A stretch of 41,236 nt of DNA from Burkholderiales bacterium (GTDB lineage: Bacteria > Pseudomonadota > Gammaproteobacteria > Burkholderiales > Burkholderiaceae_E). The stretch spans positions 1-41,236 of the forward strand of contig JAPLQE010000071.1 of assembly GCA_026399835.1 (NCBI GenBank). Reading direction: 5' to 3'. Shown one piece after another: positions 29,497 to 41,236 of the stretch. Position 1 is the stretch's first letter, and each line of letters opens with the position of its first letter. Below the pieces are notes generated by a model. That model made no database searches. It was not told where the DNA came from and was given only the letters and a program-made list of their open reading frames with translations. The translations under genes were made by a program, and so were the position numbers.

Positions 29497-31004
29497 CGCT
29501 GCCGGCTCCGCTCGAGCGTCTCCTGCAGCGCGCGCAGCATCCGCGGCTCCAGCGAAGTCGCCACATTGAAGCGCATCCAGGTGCTGGGGCGCTGGTCGGG
29601 CGAGAAGAGGCTGCCGGGCGCCATCAGGAACCCCTGCTCGAGCATCGCCTCGGCCAGCGGCACGGTGTCCAGGTCCGAGTCCGCCCAGACGAACATGCCG
29701 GCGGCGTTGCCCGGGGAGGGCCTGAACCCGAGCCGCTCCAGCGTGCGCACGACCGGCTCGCGAGCGGCGGCGAGCCGGCCTCGCAGCCGCTCCAGGTGCC
29801 GCCGGTAATGGCCCTCCGACAGCACCCGGTAGACCACCCGCTCGCCCAGCTCCGGGGTCGTGAGGCCGACCAGCATCTTCAGGTCGGTGAGCTGGCGCGC
29901 GAGCGGCGCCGCGCAGGCGATGAAGCCGACCCGCAGGTTCGCCGCCAGCGTCTTCGAGAAGCCCCCGACGTACAGCACCCGTTCGAGCCGGTCGAGCGCC
30001 GCCAGTCGCGTGCATGGCTGCACCGCCGGGCCCGGGTGCAGGTCGCCGTAGACGTCGTCCTCGACCACCCGGAAGTCGAATTCCTCGGCAAGGCGCAGCA
30101 CCTGGAAGGCCTTCGCCGCGCTGATCGAAGTGCCCGTCGGGTTGTGCAGCACCGAGCTCAGCACGTAGAGCTTCGGGCGGTGCTGGGCGCAGAGCGCACG
30201 CAGGCGGTCGAGGTCGGGCCCGTCGGCCAGCCGCGGCACGCCGATGACGCGCAGCCCCAGCAGCGAGAAGCGGCCGTACATCAGGAACCAGCCCGGATCG
30301 TCGACCAGGATGGTGTCGCCGGCCTTGGCGAAGGTCTGGGCGATCAGGTCCAGCCCCTGGGTGACGCCGATGGTCGTGACGATCTGCTCGGGCAGGGCGA
30401 CGATCTCGTGCTCGGAGAGCTTGAGCTGGAGCTGCTGGCGCAGCGGCAGGTAGCCCTGCGCCTGGCCGTAGCCGAGCATCGCCGCGCCGTTGGAGCGCCC
30501 GAGCGAGCGCAGGCTCGAGCCGACCAGCTCGGCATCCAGCCAGTCGGGGGGCAACACGCCGCCGCCGGGCATGTCGCGGGTCGGCAGCTGGCGGAACATG
30601 TTGCGCAGCAGCCAGACCACGTCCATCGACGGGTTCGGCGTCTCGGCCCAGGCCCGCGCGGCCGCCAGCCCGGCACCGAGGTTGCGCTCGCGCACGAAGA
30701 AGCCCGAGCCGCGCCGCGACTCGATGTAGCCGCGGGCGATCAGGCGGTCGTAGGCCTCGACGACGGTGAAGCGCGAGACGCGGTGGTCGGCCGAGAAGCC
30801 GCGGATCGAGGGCATGCGGGTGCCGGGCCGCAGCATCCGCTCGTCGATGCGCTGCGCGAACCAGCCGACGATCTGCTCGACCAGCGTGCGGTCGCTGCCC
30901 GCGGCGAGGAAGGAGCCGGGCCGCAGGGTCTGCGCCGCGGACGGGGCGGTATCGGCGGTGTCGGCGGTGTCGGCGGCCTGGGCGCTCCGGGCGGATTCGG
31001 GCAT
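29469..31004 (-). CDS. MocR/PdxR-type GntR-family regulator with aminotransferase domain
   Basis: This 511-residue transcription factor combines a GntR winged helix (about 38-107; [20 protein letters not shown]) with a fold-type I aminotransferase-like domain. The PLP-binding lysine is Lys351 in [16 protein letters not shown], preceded by HNPTG at 287-291 and EDDVYGDLH. Residues 11-20 are an ADT tandem run. Such regulators usually sense a PLP-linked amino compound and control adjacent divergent genes. Here those are an EamA transporter and a PhzF isomerase starting 102 bp away. The ATG at 31004 was chosen over longer Arg-rich extensions crossing the promoter. The 3' end contains the htpG promoter. 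Confidence 0.9.
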   Translation of the reverse strand: MPESARSAQAADTADTADTAPSAAQTLRPGSFLAAGSDRTLVEQIVGWFAQRIDERMLRPGTRMPSIRGFSADHRVSRFTVVEAYDRLIARGYIESRRGSGFFVRERNLGAGLAAARAWAETPNPSMDVVWLLRNMFRQLPTRDMPGGGVLPPDWLDAELVGSSLRSLGRSNGAAMLGYGQAQGYLPLRQQLQLKLSEHEIVALPEQIVTTIGVTQGLDLIAQTFAKAGDTILVDDPGWFLMYGRFSLLGLRVIGVPRLADGPDLDRLRALCAQHRPKLYVLSSVLHNPTGTSISAAKAFQVLRLAEEFDFRVVEDDVYGDLHPGPAVQPCTRLAALDRLERVLYVGGFSKTLAANLRVGFIACAAPLARQLTDLKMLVGLTTPELGERVVYRVLSEGHYRRHLERLRGRLAAAREPVVRTLERLGFRPSPGNAAGMFVWADSDLDTVPLAEAMLEQGFLMAPGSLFSPDQRPSTWMRFNVATSLEPRMLRALQETLERSRQRLKSAGPPR

Positions 31005-31061
31005 GGCGTCGCTCGCTGTGTCGGGAAACGGACCGGGCCGGCAGGCTGATCGGATCGGGCA

Positions 31062-31098
31062 ACCGTACCGGCACTGTACAGCGACCACAAGATAGCAT
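31062..31098. promoter_or_regulatory. Divergent mocR/eamA promoter region with CTGTACAG palindrome
   Basis: On the plus strand, TAGCAT (31093-31098) is a -10 element 7 bp before the EamA ATG, with no good -35. On the minus strand, TTGTGG (31090-31085), a 17-bp spacer and TACGGT (31067-31062) form a mocR promoter. The perfect palindrome CTGTACAG (31074-31081) and the related GTACCG (31065-31070) lie between them, a suitable place for a MocR operator controlling both directions. Confidence 0.4.
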
Positions 31099-31105
31099 CC
31101 GCCCG

Positions 31106-32122
31106 ATGGATCCCGCTGCCCACCCCGACGACACCGCGACGCGCGCGGGCGCGATGCGACCCGAGACCCGCGGCCTGCTGCTGGGTCTGGTCGGGGTCGC
31201 GGTGTTCTCGCTGACGCTTCCGATGACGCGGCTCGCGGTGGTCGACCTCGATCCGGTCTGGATCGGACTGACCCGTGCGCTGCTCGCCGCCCTGCCCGCT
31301 GCCGCCTGGCTGGCCTGGGTCGGCGCACCCCGGCCGTCGCGCGAGATGCTGCCGCGGCTGGCGATCGTCGCCGGCGGCGTCATCGTGGGCTTTCCGACCC
31401 TCACCTCGGTGGCGATGCGCCATGTCGACGCCTCGCACGGCGCGGTGGTGCTGGGCGTGCTGCCGCTGGCCACCGCCCTCGCCGGCGCCTGGCTCGCCGG
31501 CGAGCGGCCGTCGCGCAGCTACTGGGCGTTCGCGGTGCTCGGGGCGGGGCTCGTCTGCGCGTTCGCGCTGCGCGCCGGCGGCGGACGGCCGCAGCCCGCC
31601 GACGGCCTGCTGGTGCTCGCGGTGATCGCCGCGGCGATCGGCTACGCCGAGGGCGCGCGCGTGTCGCAGACGCTGGGCGGACCGCAGACCATCTGCTGGA
31701 CGCTGGTCTACGCGGCTCCGTTCCTCGCGCCGGTGGTCGCTTGGCTGAGCTGGGTGCACGGTGTCGAGGCGCGGCCCTCGGCCTGGCTCGGCTTCGCCTA
31801 CGTGACCCTGTTCAGCCAGCTGCTCGGCTTCTTCGCCTGGTACAAGGCACTGGCCATCGGCGGCATCGCGCGGGTCTCGCAGGTCCAGCTGCTGCAGACC
31901 TTCATGACCCTCGGCTTCGCCGCCGTGGTCGCCGGCGAGCGACCCACGCTCGCCACCTGGGCGTTCGCCGCGGCCGTGGTGGCGGTGGTGGCCGCCCAGC
32001 GGGCGTCGGCCATCGCCTTCGTGCCCCGCGGCGCGTCGGCCGTCGCGGCAGCGACGCCGCCAGCCGTCTCATCCGCTCCCGCGCAGGCCCGTCCTGCCCC
32101 CCCTACGGATCCTGACCGATGA
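31106..32122 (+). CDS. EamA/DMT-superfamily transporter
   Basis: This is a 338-residue inner-membrane protein with two EamA repeats and about ten hydrophobic helices from about residue 22 to 305. Recognisable features are the first helix LLLGLVGVAVFSLTLPMTRL, GFPTLTSVAM, and the second repeat ending LLQTFMTLGFAAVVAGERP. The C-terminal tail (about 305-338) is Ala/Pro-rich and probably cytoplasmic. Family members export amino acids or small metabolites. It is divergent from mocR and overlaps phzF by ATGA, so the pair is likely one MocR-controlled unit. The ATG follows a TAGCAT box by 7 bp, so the transcript may be leaderless. An in-frame ATG lies 17 codons in. Confidence 0.88.
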   Translation: MDPAAHPDDTATRAGAMRPETRGLLLGLVGVAVFSLTLPMTRLAVVDLDPVWIGLTRALLAALPAAAWLAWVGAPRPSREMLPRLAIVAGGVIVGFPTLTSVAMRHVDASHGAVVLGVLPLATALAGAWLAGERPSRSYWAFAVLGAGLVCAFALRAGGGRPQPADGLLVLAVIAAAIGYAEGARVSQTLGGPQTICWTLVYAAPFLAPVVAWLSWVHGVEARPSAWLGFAYVTLFSQLLGFFAWYKALAIGGIARVSQVQLLQTFMTLGFAAVVAGERPTLATWAFAAAVVAVVAAQRASAIAFVPRGASAVAAATPPAVSSAPAQARPAPPTDPDR

Positions 32123-32997
32123 GCGACACCCTCCCCTTCATGCAGGTCGATGTCTTCACCGACCGCCCATTCTTCGGCAACCCGGTTGCGGTCGTGCTCG
32201 ACGCCGACGGGCTCGACAGCGCCTCGATGCAGCGCATCGCCCGCTGGACGAACCTCTCGGAGACGACCTTCGTGCTGCGTCCGAGGGCGCCGGGCGCCGA
32301 CTACGCGCTGCGCATCTTCACCCCCGAACGCGAGCTGCCCTTCGCCGGTCATCCGACGCTCGGCAGCGCCCGCGCCGTGCTGGCCTCGGGACGCGCCCGG
32401 GCCCGCGACGACCGGCTCGTCCAGCAGTGCGCCGCCGGCCTGATCGCGCTGCGTGTCGACGAGGCCGGCGGACGGTTGTTCTTCGAGGTGCCCGCTGCAC
32501 GGGTCGGCGCGCTCGGCGATGTCGACTCGGCAGCGATCGCGCAGGCGCTCGGCCTGGACGGCGCCCCGCCGCGCTTCGAGGCGATCGACGTCGGGCCGGT
32601 CTGGCTCACGGCGGCCCTGGGCGATGCCACCGTGGTCCTGGGGCTGCGGCCGGACATGGCGGCACTGGAGACGATCAGCCGACGGCTCGGAGCGACCGGC
32701 ATCACCGTCCACGCGGCGACTGTGCAGGGCACGCCGGGCCCGTGGACCGACGCGCCCGACATCGCGGTGCGCTCGTTCGCGCCGGCCGCCGGCGTGCCCG
32801 AGGACCCGGTCTGCGGCAGCGGCAATGCCTGCGTGGCGCTGCAGCGGCGGGCGGCCGGACAGCGGGACGCGTACGTCGCCGCGCAGGGCGAGGCGATCGG
32901 ACGCGCGGGCCGGATCGCGGTGGCCTTCCGGGGCGAGACGATCGAGGTGGGCGGCGCGACCGTGATCTGCGTCGAGGGGCGGCTCAGGACGGCCTGA
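32119..32997 (+). CDS. PhzF-family isomerase/epimerase
   Basis: This 292-residue protein has the diaminopimelate-epimerase-like fold of PhzF. The catalytic glutamate is Glu48 in NLSETTF. Further signatures are FFGNPVAVV near the start, FTPERELPFAGHPTLGSA, and EDPVCGSGN in the second lobe. Members isomerise small amino or hydroxy acids, and the phenazine enzyme is only one case. No other phenazine genes are present, so that pathway is not implied. Its start overlaps the EamA stop (ATGA), linking an unknown metabolite isomerase with an exporter under a MocR regulator. It converges on the next gene across 43 bp. Confidence 0.88.
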   Translation: MSDTLPFMQVDVFTDRPFFGNPVAVVLDADGLDSASMQRIARWTNLSETTFVLRPRAPGADYALRIFTPERELPFAGHPTLGSARAVLASGRARARDDRLVQQCAAGLIALRVDEAGGRLFFEVPAARVGALGDVDSAAIAQALGLDGAPPRFEAIDVGPVWLTAALGDATVVLGLRPDMAALETISRRLGATGITVHAATVQGTPGPWTDAPDIAVRSFAPAAGVPEDPVCGSGNACVALQRRAAGQRDAYVAAQGEAIGRAGRIAVAFRGETIEVGGATVICVEGRLRTA

Positions 32998-33040
32998 GCC
33001 CCCGCGCCCGCGGCAAGCTGCCGGCGCGCCGCCGTGCCGA

Positions 33041-34162
33041 TCAGCCCGTCGCGAGCGGTGCGAAGAACCCGTCGACCCGCGTGTCGTCCACCGCCTCGAA
33101 CGAGGGCGGCGACCATGCGGCGTCGCGGGTCTTGTCGATCAGCAGCGCCCGCACGCCCTCGGGGAAGTCGGCGTGCCGCTGGCACTGCTTCGCGACCACC
33201 AGGTCGAGCGCCAGCACGTCCTCGAGCCCGAGGAGGCGGCAACGCCGCATGTACTCGAAGGTCACCCGCGCGGCGGTCGGCGAACCGTTGGCGAGGTTCT
33301 CAAGCGGCTTCGCGAACCACGGCTCGGCCGCGGCCGCGGCGCGCAGCGCGGCGAGCACCGCCTGCGCATCGCCCTGCTGGCCGATGCCGCGGATCGTGTC
33401 ATGGTGGCGGCGCAGCGCGCTGTCGGGCAGCGCGAGCGGCGCCTCGGCGGCAAAGCCCAGGCAGAAGGCCCGCAGCCGCGCCCGGTGGGCGGCGAGGCCG
33501 CCGGTCCAGTCCAGCGCGGCGAGGCGCTCGACGAAGGGCGGCTGACGCGCGTGCGCGATCGCATGGTCGGCGAGCCGCGCATACAGCGCGTCGGCCTCGT
33601 TGACCAGGGCGCCGGTCATCGCCATCAGCAGGCCCGCCTCGCCGGGGATCCGATTCAGGAACCAACCGCCGCCGACGTCCGGGAAGAGTCCGATGTGGAT
33701 CTCGGGCATCGCCAGCTTCAGGCCCTCGGTCACGATCCGCTCGCTGCCGGCCACCGACAGCCCCACGCCACCGCCCATGTCGACGCCGTGCGCCCAGGTG
33801 ACGAAGGGCTTCGGGTAGCGGTGGATCAGGGCGTCGAGCTGGTACTCGACGTCGAAGAACGCGTCGCCGTAGACGAAGCGGCGCGGGCCGCCGGCACGGA
33901 CCTGGCGGATCACCTCGGCGACATCGCCGCCGGCGCAGAAGCCCTTCGGGCCGTTGCCCGCCAGCATCACGCAGGCGATCGACTCGTCGGACGCCCAGTC
34001 GCGAAAGCGATCGAGCATCGACTGGCACATCGACAGGTTCAGCGCGTTGAGCTGCCCGGGGCGGTTCAGACGCGCGATGCCGATGCGGCGGCCCGGTGTC
34101 TCGCAGTCCACGGTCTCGTAGACCATGTCGTCGGGGGCGGTGGCGGTCGGGGTGGCGGTCAT
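33041..34162 (-). CDS. Enoyl-CoA hydratase/isomerase-family protein, 3-hydroxyisobutyryl-CoA hydrolase-like
   Basis: This 373-residue crotonase-fold enzyme has the long form typical of 3-hydroxyisobutyryl-CoA hydrolase in valine breakdown. The oxyanion-hole segments are GFCAGGD (74-80) and GVDMGGGVG (126-134). The catalytic-side residues are Glu154 in MPEIHIGLF and Asp162 in PDVGGGWF, and VGGGWFLNRIPG is characteristic of the hydrolase rather than classical hydratases. The C-terminal half contains FEYMRRCRLLGLEDVLALD. No other valine-degradation genes are here. The ATG at 34162 gives a short variable leader, and ATG 34126 (MVYETV) is an alternative. It is preceded by a 98-bp gap with no clear signal. 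Confidence 0.85.
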   Translation of the reverse strand: MTATPTATAPDDMVYETVDCETPGRRIGIARLNRPGQLNALNLSMCQSMLDRFRDWASDESIACVMLAGNGPKGFCAGGDVAEVIRQVRAGGPRRFVYGDAFFDVEYQLDALIHRYPKPFVTWAHGVDMGGGVGLSVAGSERIVTEGLKLAMPEIHIGLFPDVGGGWFLNRIPGEAGLLMAMTGALVNEADALYARLADHAIAHARQPPFVERLAALDWTGGLAAHRARLRAFCLGFAAEAPLALPDSALRRHHDTIRGIGQQGDAQAVLAALRAAAAAEPWFAKPLENLANGSPTAARVTFEYMRRCRLLGLEDVLALDLVVAKQCQRHADFPEGVRALLIDKTRDAAWSPPSFEAVDDTRVDGFFAPLATG

Positions 34163-34260
34163 GGCGGGACGGTCGCGATCGGAGACGCGAGCGTACCAGC
34201 GCGGCGCCGGCGAGGCGTTCCGAGGCGTGCGCGACGCCCGAGCCGTGCGCCGCGCCGGCC

Positions 34261-35336
34261 TCAGCGCCCCGAGTACGTCCGGGTCTCGCCGTGCCGGTAC
34301 AGCACGAACCGGTCTCGCGCGATGCCCTGCACATCGAGCGCCATCGCCAGCGCGCCGATCGGCGCGTCGAGCGGCTCGTCGGTGAGCTCGAAGGTGCCCC
34401 AGTGCACACCGATCGCGGCCCGTGCGCCGACCTCGCGGAAGATCCGCACCGCCTCGTCCGGGTTCACGTGCTGATCCTTCATGAACCATCGCGGCTCGTA
34501 GGCGCCGACCGGAATCGCCGCCAGGTCGATGGCGCCGAGCCGCCGACCGATCTCGGTGAAGATCGGCGCGTAGCCGGTGTCACCGCTGTACCAGAAGGTG
34601 AAGCCCGGCGTACGGACCGCGAAGCCGCCCCACAGCGTGGCGTTGCGGTCCCAGGGGCTGCGCGAGCTCCAGTGCTGCGCGGGGGTCAGCACGATCTCCA
34701 GGCCGTCGACGCGCAGCGTGTCCCACCAGTCGAGGCGCTCGACGCGGCTCGCGCCGACCGAGCGCAGCCACAGGTCGACCCCGAGCGGCGCGACGAACAG
34801 CGGCGGGCCGCCCGGCTGCGCCTGGAGCGCCCGCACGGTGGGCTCGTCGAGGTGGTCGTAGTGGTTGTGCGAGATCAGCACGACATCGGCCGTCGGCAGC
34901 TCGTCGAGCCGCGCCGGCAGCGGCACGCGCCGCTTGGGCCCGGCGAACGACACCGGCGAGACCCGATCGGAGAACACCGGATCGACCAGCAGATTGCGTC
35001 CGCCGAGCTGCATGAACAGCGTCGCGTGGCCGATCCAGGTGGCGGTGACCCGGGCGCCGCGCCGGTTCTCGTGAAGGAGCGCGAGGTCCGGCCGCTGCAC
35101 CGGAAAGCCGGCCTCGCCCGCGACCTGCCCGGCCGGCGGCCTGGGCAGTCCGTCGCGGGTGCGCTCGTACTGCCAGCGGGCGAACTCGGAAAACGGCTTG
35201 CCGCCGGTCGGTCCCGCGACGTTGACGAACCCGTCCGGACGGTGGTGCGGCCTGGAGGCGTCGTAGTGCGGATTGGTCGTGCCGCAGGCCGCAAGCACGA
35301 ATGCGGCGGCCAGCCCCGCCCAGCGAGCCCGCCCGC

Positions 35337-35340
<4 letters not shown>
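34261..35340 (-). CDS. Metallo-beta-lactamase-fold lipoprotein (NAPE-PLD/UlaG-like)
   Basis: This is a 359-residue probable lipoprotein. A signal with lipobox LAAC ends at Cys19, so the mature protein is membrane-anchored. The hydrolase domain shows [32 protein letters not shown] and the metal motif [19 protein letters not shown] supplies the bridging Asp, and a final His is in GVHWGTFEL. This order resembles bacterial N-acyl-phosphatidylethanolamine phospholipase D-like proteins, so a lipid substrate is plausible but unproven. The GTG start at 35340 overlaps the parC stop as GTGA, so the gene is coupled to parE-parC. The nearby ATGs lie inside the folded domain. Confidence 0.87.
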
Positions 35341-37685
<2,345 letters not shown>

Positions 37686-37728
37686 GGGCTCGGCTGCGTC
37701 GTCGTGGTGGGAGGGAGATCCGGCGTCC

Positions 37729-39738
<2,010 letters not shown>

Positions 39739-39777
39739 GCGTCGATTATCGCGCGACGCGGGAGGCGGCCTGCGCGA

Positions 39778-39797
39778 TACTGTTCATCCATCCAGTC
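39778..39797. promoter_or_regulatory. LexA-box-like palindrome upstream of parE
   Basis: TACTGT, 8 bases, CCAGTC matches TACTGT-N8-ACAGTA at 10 of 12 positions. It is 40 bp upstream of the parE start and next to a TATGAT -10 element (39803-39798, minus strand), so a bound repressor would cover the predicted start. A chance match is not excluded. Confidence 0.35.
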
Positions 39798-39828
39798 ATC
39801 ATACACGCGCAGGCGCACGGGGCGCCGC

Positions 39829-40008
39829 TCAGCGCAGGCCGCACCACTGCGCGAAGGCACCGAGGTCGAGCCTCAGGTCCGGACCGAGATACAGCCGGAA
39901 GGTTCCCGCCAGGGCCGCGACCAGCGCGAGCGCGAGCGCGATGCGCACCAGTCGGTGCACGGCGCGCGGCGCGGCCGCGGACCCGGCGTCGGTTCGAGGG
40001 GCGTCCAT
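39829..40008 (-). CDS. Small single-pass membrane protein, unrecognised
   Basis: This is a 59-residue open frame read directly from the minus strand. It has a polar, Ala/Arg-rich N-terminus (1-20), then a hydrophobic stretch VRIALALALVAALAG (21-35), and ends LGPDLRLDLGAFAQWCGLR. By charge the N-terminus is probably cytoplasmic, with a short periplasmic tail carrying one Cys. It fills the space between parE and the divergent threonine dehydratase-like gene, with the ATG 23 bp from the latter's -10 box. I do not recognise the family. Support is the clean ORF, sensible topology and lack of any competing gene in the gap. Confidence 0.55.
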   Translation of the reverse strand: MDAPRTDAGSAAAPRAVHRLVRIALALALVAALAGTFRLYLGPDLRLDLGAFAQWCGLR

Positions 40009-40031
40009 CCGACGATTCTAGCCGCCCTCGC

Positions 40032-40037
40032 TACACT
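40032..40037 (+). promoter_or_regulatory. -10 element (TACACT) for the threonine dehydratase-like gene
   Basis: TACACT lies 24 bp upstream of the ATG at 40062. The -35 region is weak. The predicted leader is under 20 nt and has no clear ribosome site. Confidence 0.35.
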
Positions 40038-40061
40038 GGGCGCCCGTGCCCGACGCGATGC

Positions 40062-41102
40062 ATGGCACGACACGCAGCCGAGGCCCGAGTGTCATCCCTA
40101 CCCGCCGCACGCCCCACCCTCCCTGCGCTCGACGCCATCGAATCGGCCGCCGCCATCGTCGCCGCCGCCATGCCGCCGACGCCCCAGTACGCCTGGCCGC
40201 TGCTCGCCCGCCGGCTGGGCACCGAGGTCTGGGTCAAGCACGAGAACCACACCCCGACCGGCGCCTTCAAGGTGCGCGGCGGCCTGGTCTACCTGGACGG
40301 CCTGGCGCGCACCGAGCCCGGCTGCCCGGGCATCGTCTCCGCCACCCGCGGCAACCACGGCCAGTCGCTCGCCTTCGCCGCGCGCCGCGTCGGCATCCCG
40401 GCGACGATCGTCGTGCCCCGGGGCAACAGCGTCGAGAAGAACGCCGCGATGCGGGCGTTCGGCGCCGAGCTGATCGAGCACGGCGAGGACTTCTCCGAGT
40501 CGGCCGAGCACGCGACGCATCTTGCCGCCGCCCGCGGCCTGCACCGCGTCCCCTCCTTCCACCCCGACCTGGTTCGAGGCGTGGCGACCTACTGGCTGGA
40601 GCTCTTCCGGGCGGTGCCCGGGCTCGACCTCGCCTTCGTGCCGATCGGCCTGGGCTCGGGCCTGTGCGGGGCGCTCGCCGCGCGAGCGGCGCTCGGACTG
40701 CGCGATCGGCTGCGGATCGTGGGCGTGGTGTCGGCCCACGCGCGCGCCTACGCGCTGTCGATCGAGGCCGGCCGCACCGTCGATGCCCCCGTGTCGACGC
40801 GGCTCGCCGACGGCATGGCGGTGCGCGTCGCCGATCCGGCGGCGCTCGCGATGATGCTCGGCGAGGTGGACGAGGTCCTCGAGGTCGACGACGCCGAGGT
40901 GGCCCGCGCGATGAAGGCCCTGTACGTCGACACGCACAACGTCGCCGAGGGCGCCGGGGCCGCCTCGCTGGCCGCGGCGATGCAGTGGGCACGCGAGCGC
41001 CCGGGCGGACTGGCGGGCCGGCGGGTGGGCCTGACGCTGTGCGGCGCGAACGTCGATCACGAGGTGTTCGCCGCGGTGCTGCGCGACACGCTGCTCGACT
41101 GA
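40062..41102 (+). CDS. PLP-dependent threonine/hydroxy-amino-acid dehydratase-like enzyme
   Basis: This 346-residue fold-type II PLP enzyme resembles threonine/serine dehydratases. The cofactor lysine is Lys70 in TGAFKVRGG. The substrate loop is SATRGNHGQS, the phosphate-binding glycine loop is PIGLGSGLCG, and the C-terminal site is LCGANVDHE. There is no regulatory ACT domain, so it is the short catabolic type. Likely activity is deamination of threonine, serine or 3-hydroxyaspartate to an oxo-acid. A GTG ten codons in is an alternative start. Its TGA stop lies within the 138-bp repeat, exactly as for sppA at the other end, and the C-terminus looks full length. Confidence 0.88.
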   Translation: MARHAAEARVSSLPAARPTLPALDAIESAAAIVAAAMPPTPQYAWPLLARRLGTEVWVKHENHTPTGAFKVRGGLVYLDGLARTEPGCPGIVSATRGNHGQSLAFAARRVGIPATIVVPRGNSVEKNAAMRAFGAELIEHGEDFSESAEHATHLAAARGLHRVPSFHPDLVRGVATYWLELFRAVPGLDLAFVPIGLGSGLCGALAARAALGLRDRLRIVGVVSAHARAYALSIEAGRTVDAPVSTRLADGMAVRVADPAALAMMLGEVDEVLEVDDAEVARAMKALYVDTHNVAEGAGAASLAAAMQWARERPGGLAGRRVGLTLCGANVDHEVFAAVLRDTLLD

Positions 41103-41236
41103 CAGGGTCTAGACAAAATCAAGCGGGCGAAGCGAGTCTGTGCAGAAGCATATGCGACTGAGCGAGCCAAGCCCATGCAGCGGCGTTTCGGCTGGAGCGG
41201 TCGTGATGCATGACCAGACGGCGGGAGCGCTCCAGC
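41099..41236 (+). repeat. 138-bp repeat, right copy
   Basis: The sequence is identical to the reverse complement of 4-141. It opens with the TGA stop of the threonine dehydratase-like gene and runs to the window end. The base before the shared block differs between the copies (Asp codon GAC here, Arg codon CGC in sppA), which fixes the inner edge at one base before TGA. The outer edge is not visible. Confidence 0.9.

Noticed and set aside
32119-32997. Phenazine biosynthesis cluster
   Set aside because: PhzF is the only family member. No phzA/B/C/D/E/G homologues are in the window.
33010-33024. Hairpin CGGCA-AGC-TGCCG between phzF and the crotonase gene as terminator
   Set aside because: The stem is only 5 bp and no T run follows on either strand.

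Overview
The window is about 41 kb of very GC-rich bacterial chromosome. Gene content and order point to a member of the Burkholderiales (Betaproteobacteria). The evidence is a divergent rluC/rne pair with HAD phosphatase, Rieske protein and sppA behind rluC, moaA-mobA-moeA behind rne, paired monohaem cytochromes divergent from a MoxR/VWA pair, and parE-parC. I see no rRNA, tRNA, CRISPR, phage or plasmid genes.

Layout. 1-141: one copy of a 138-bp repeat. 138-3268 (minus): rluC, HAD phosphatase, Rieske protein and sppA, all overlapping. 3269-3688: a long leader and promoter region for rne. 3689-6817: rne (RNase E), followed by a strong hairpin terminator. 6951-10862 (plus): molybdenum cofactor operon moaA-fdhD-mobA-moeA. 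10963-13518 (minus): two c-type cytochromes, an MFS transporter and an RraA/aldolase-fold protein. 13700-16759 (plus): MoxR ATPase, SMR transporter, GNAT acetyltransferase and CoxE-like VWA protein. 16808-21184 (minus): a giant CheB-CheR-PAS-histidine kinase-receiver fusion. 21404-24045 (minus): an ABC exporter and an internally deleted YbaL/KefB-type antiporter. 24137-29389 (minus): htpG, a DNA glycosylase, a spermidine synthase-like protein and a lone GspE-type ATPase. 29469-32997: a MocR regulator divergent from an EamA transporter and a PhzF isomerase. 33041-39738 (minus): parE, parC, a metallo-beta-lactamase lipoprotein and a 3-hydroxyisobutyryl-CoA hydrolase-like protein. 39829-40008 (minus): a 59-residue membrane protein. 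40062-41102 (plus): a PLP-dependent threonine dehydratase-like enzyme. 41099-41236: the second copy of the 138-bp repeat, inverted.

A recurring theme is translational coupling through four-base NTGA overlaps. I count ten (ATGA, GTGA or TTGA), some using GTG or TTG starts, plus a one-base overlap between moaA and fdhD.

The points most worth a second look are these. (1) The perfect 138-bp inverted repeat at the two ends, whose first bases form the TGA stop codon of both flanking genes. (2) An antiporter gene whose first ~14 codons are fused in frame to its last ~240, losing most of the transport domain. (3) A near-consensus heat-shock (sigma-32) promoter for htpG lying across the stop codon of the upstream mocR. 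(4) A LexA-like box upstream of parE. (5) fdhD placed inside the moa operon and lacking one cysteine of its usual pair. (6) An SMR pump and an acetyltransferase lying between MoxR and its VWA partner. I did not find a clear new multi-gene defence or biosynthetic system. The dispersed repeat is the best candidate for something undescribed.
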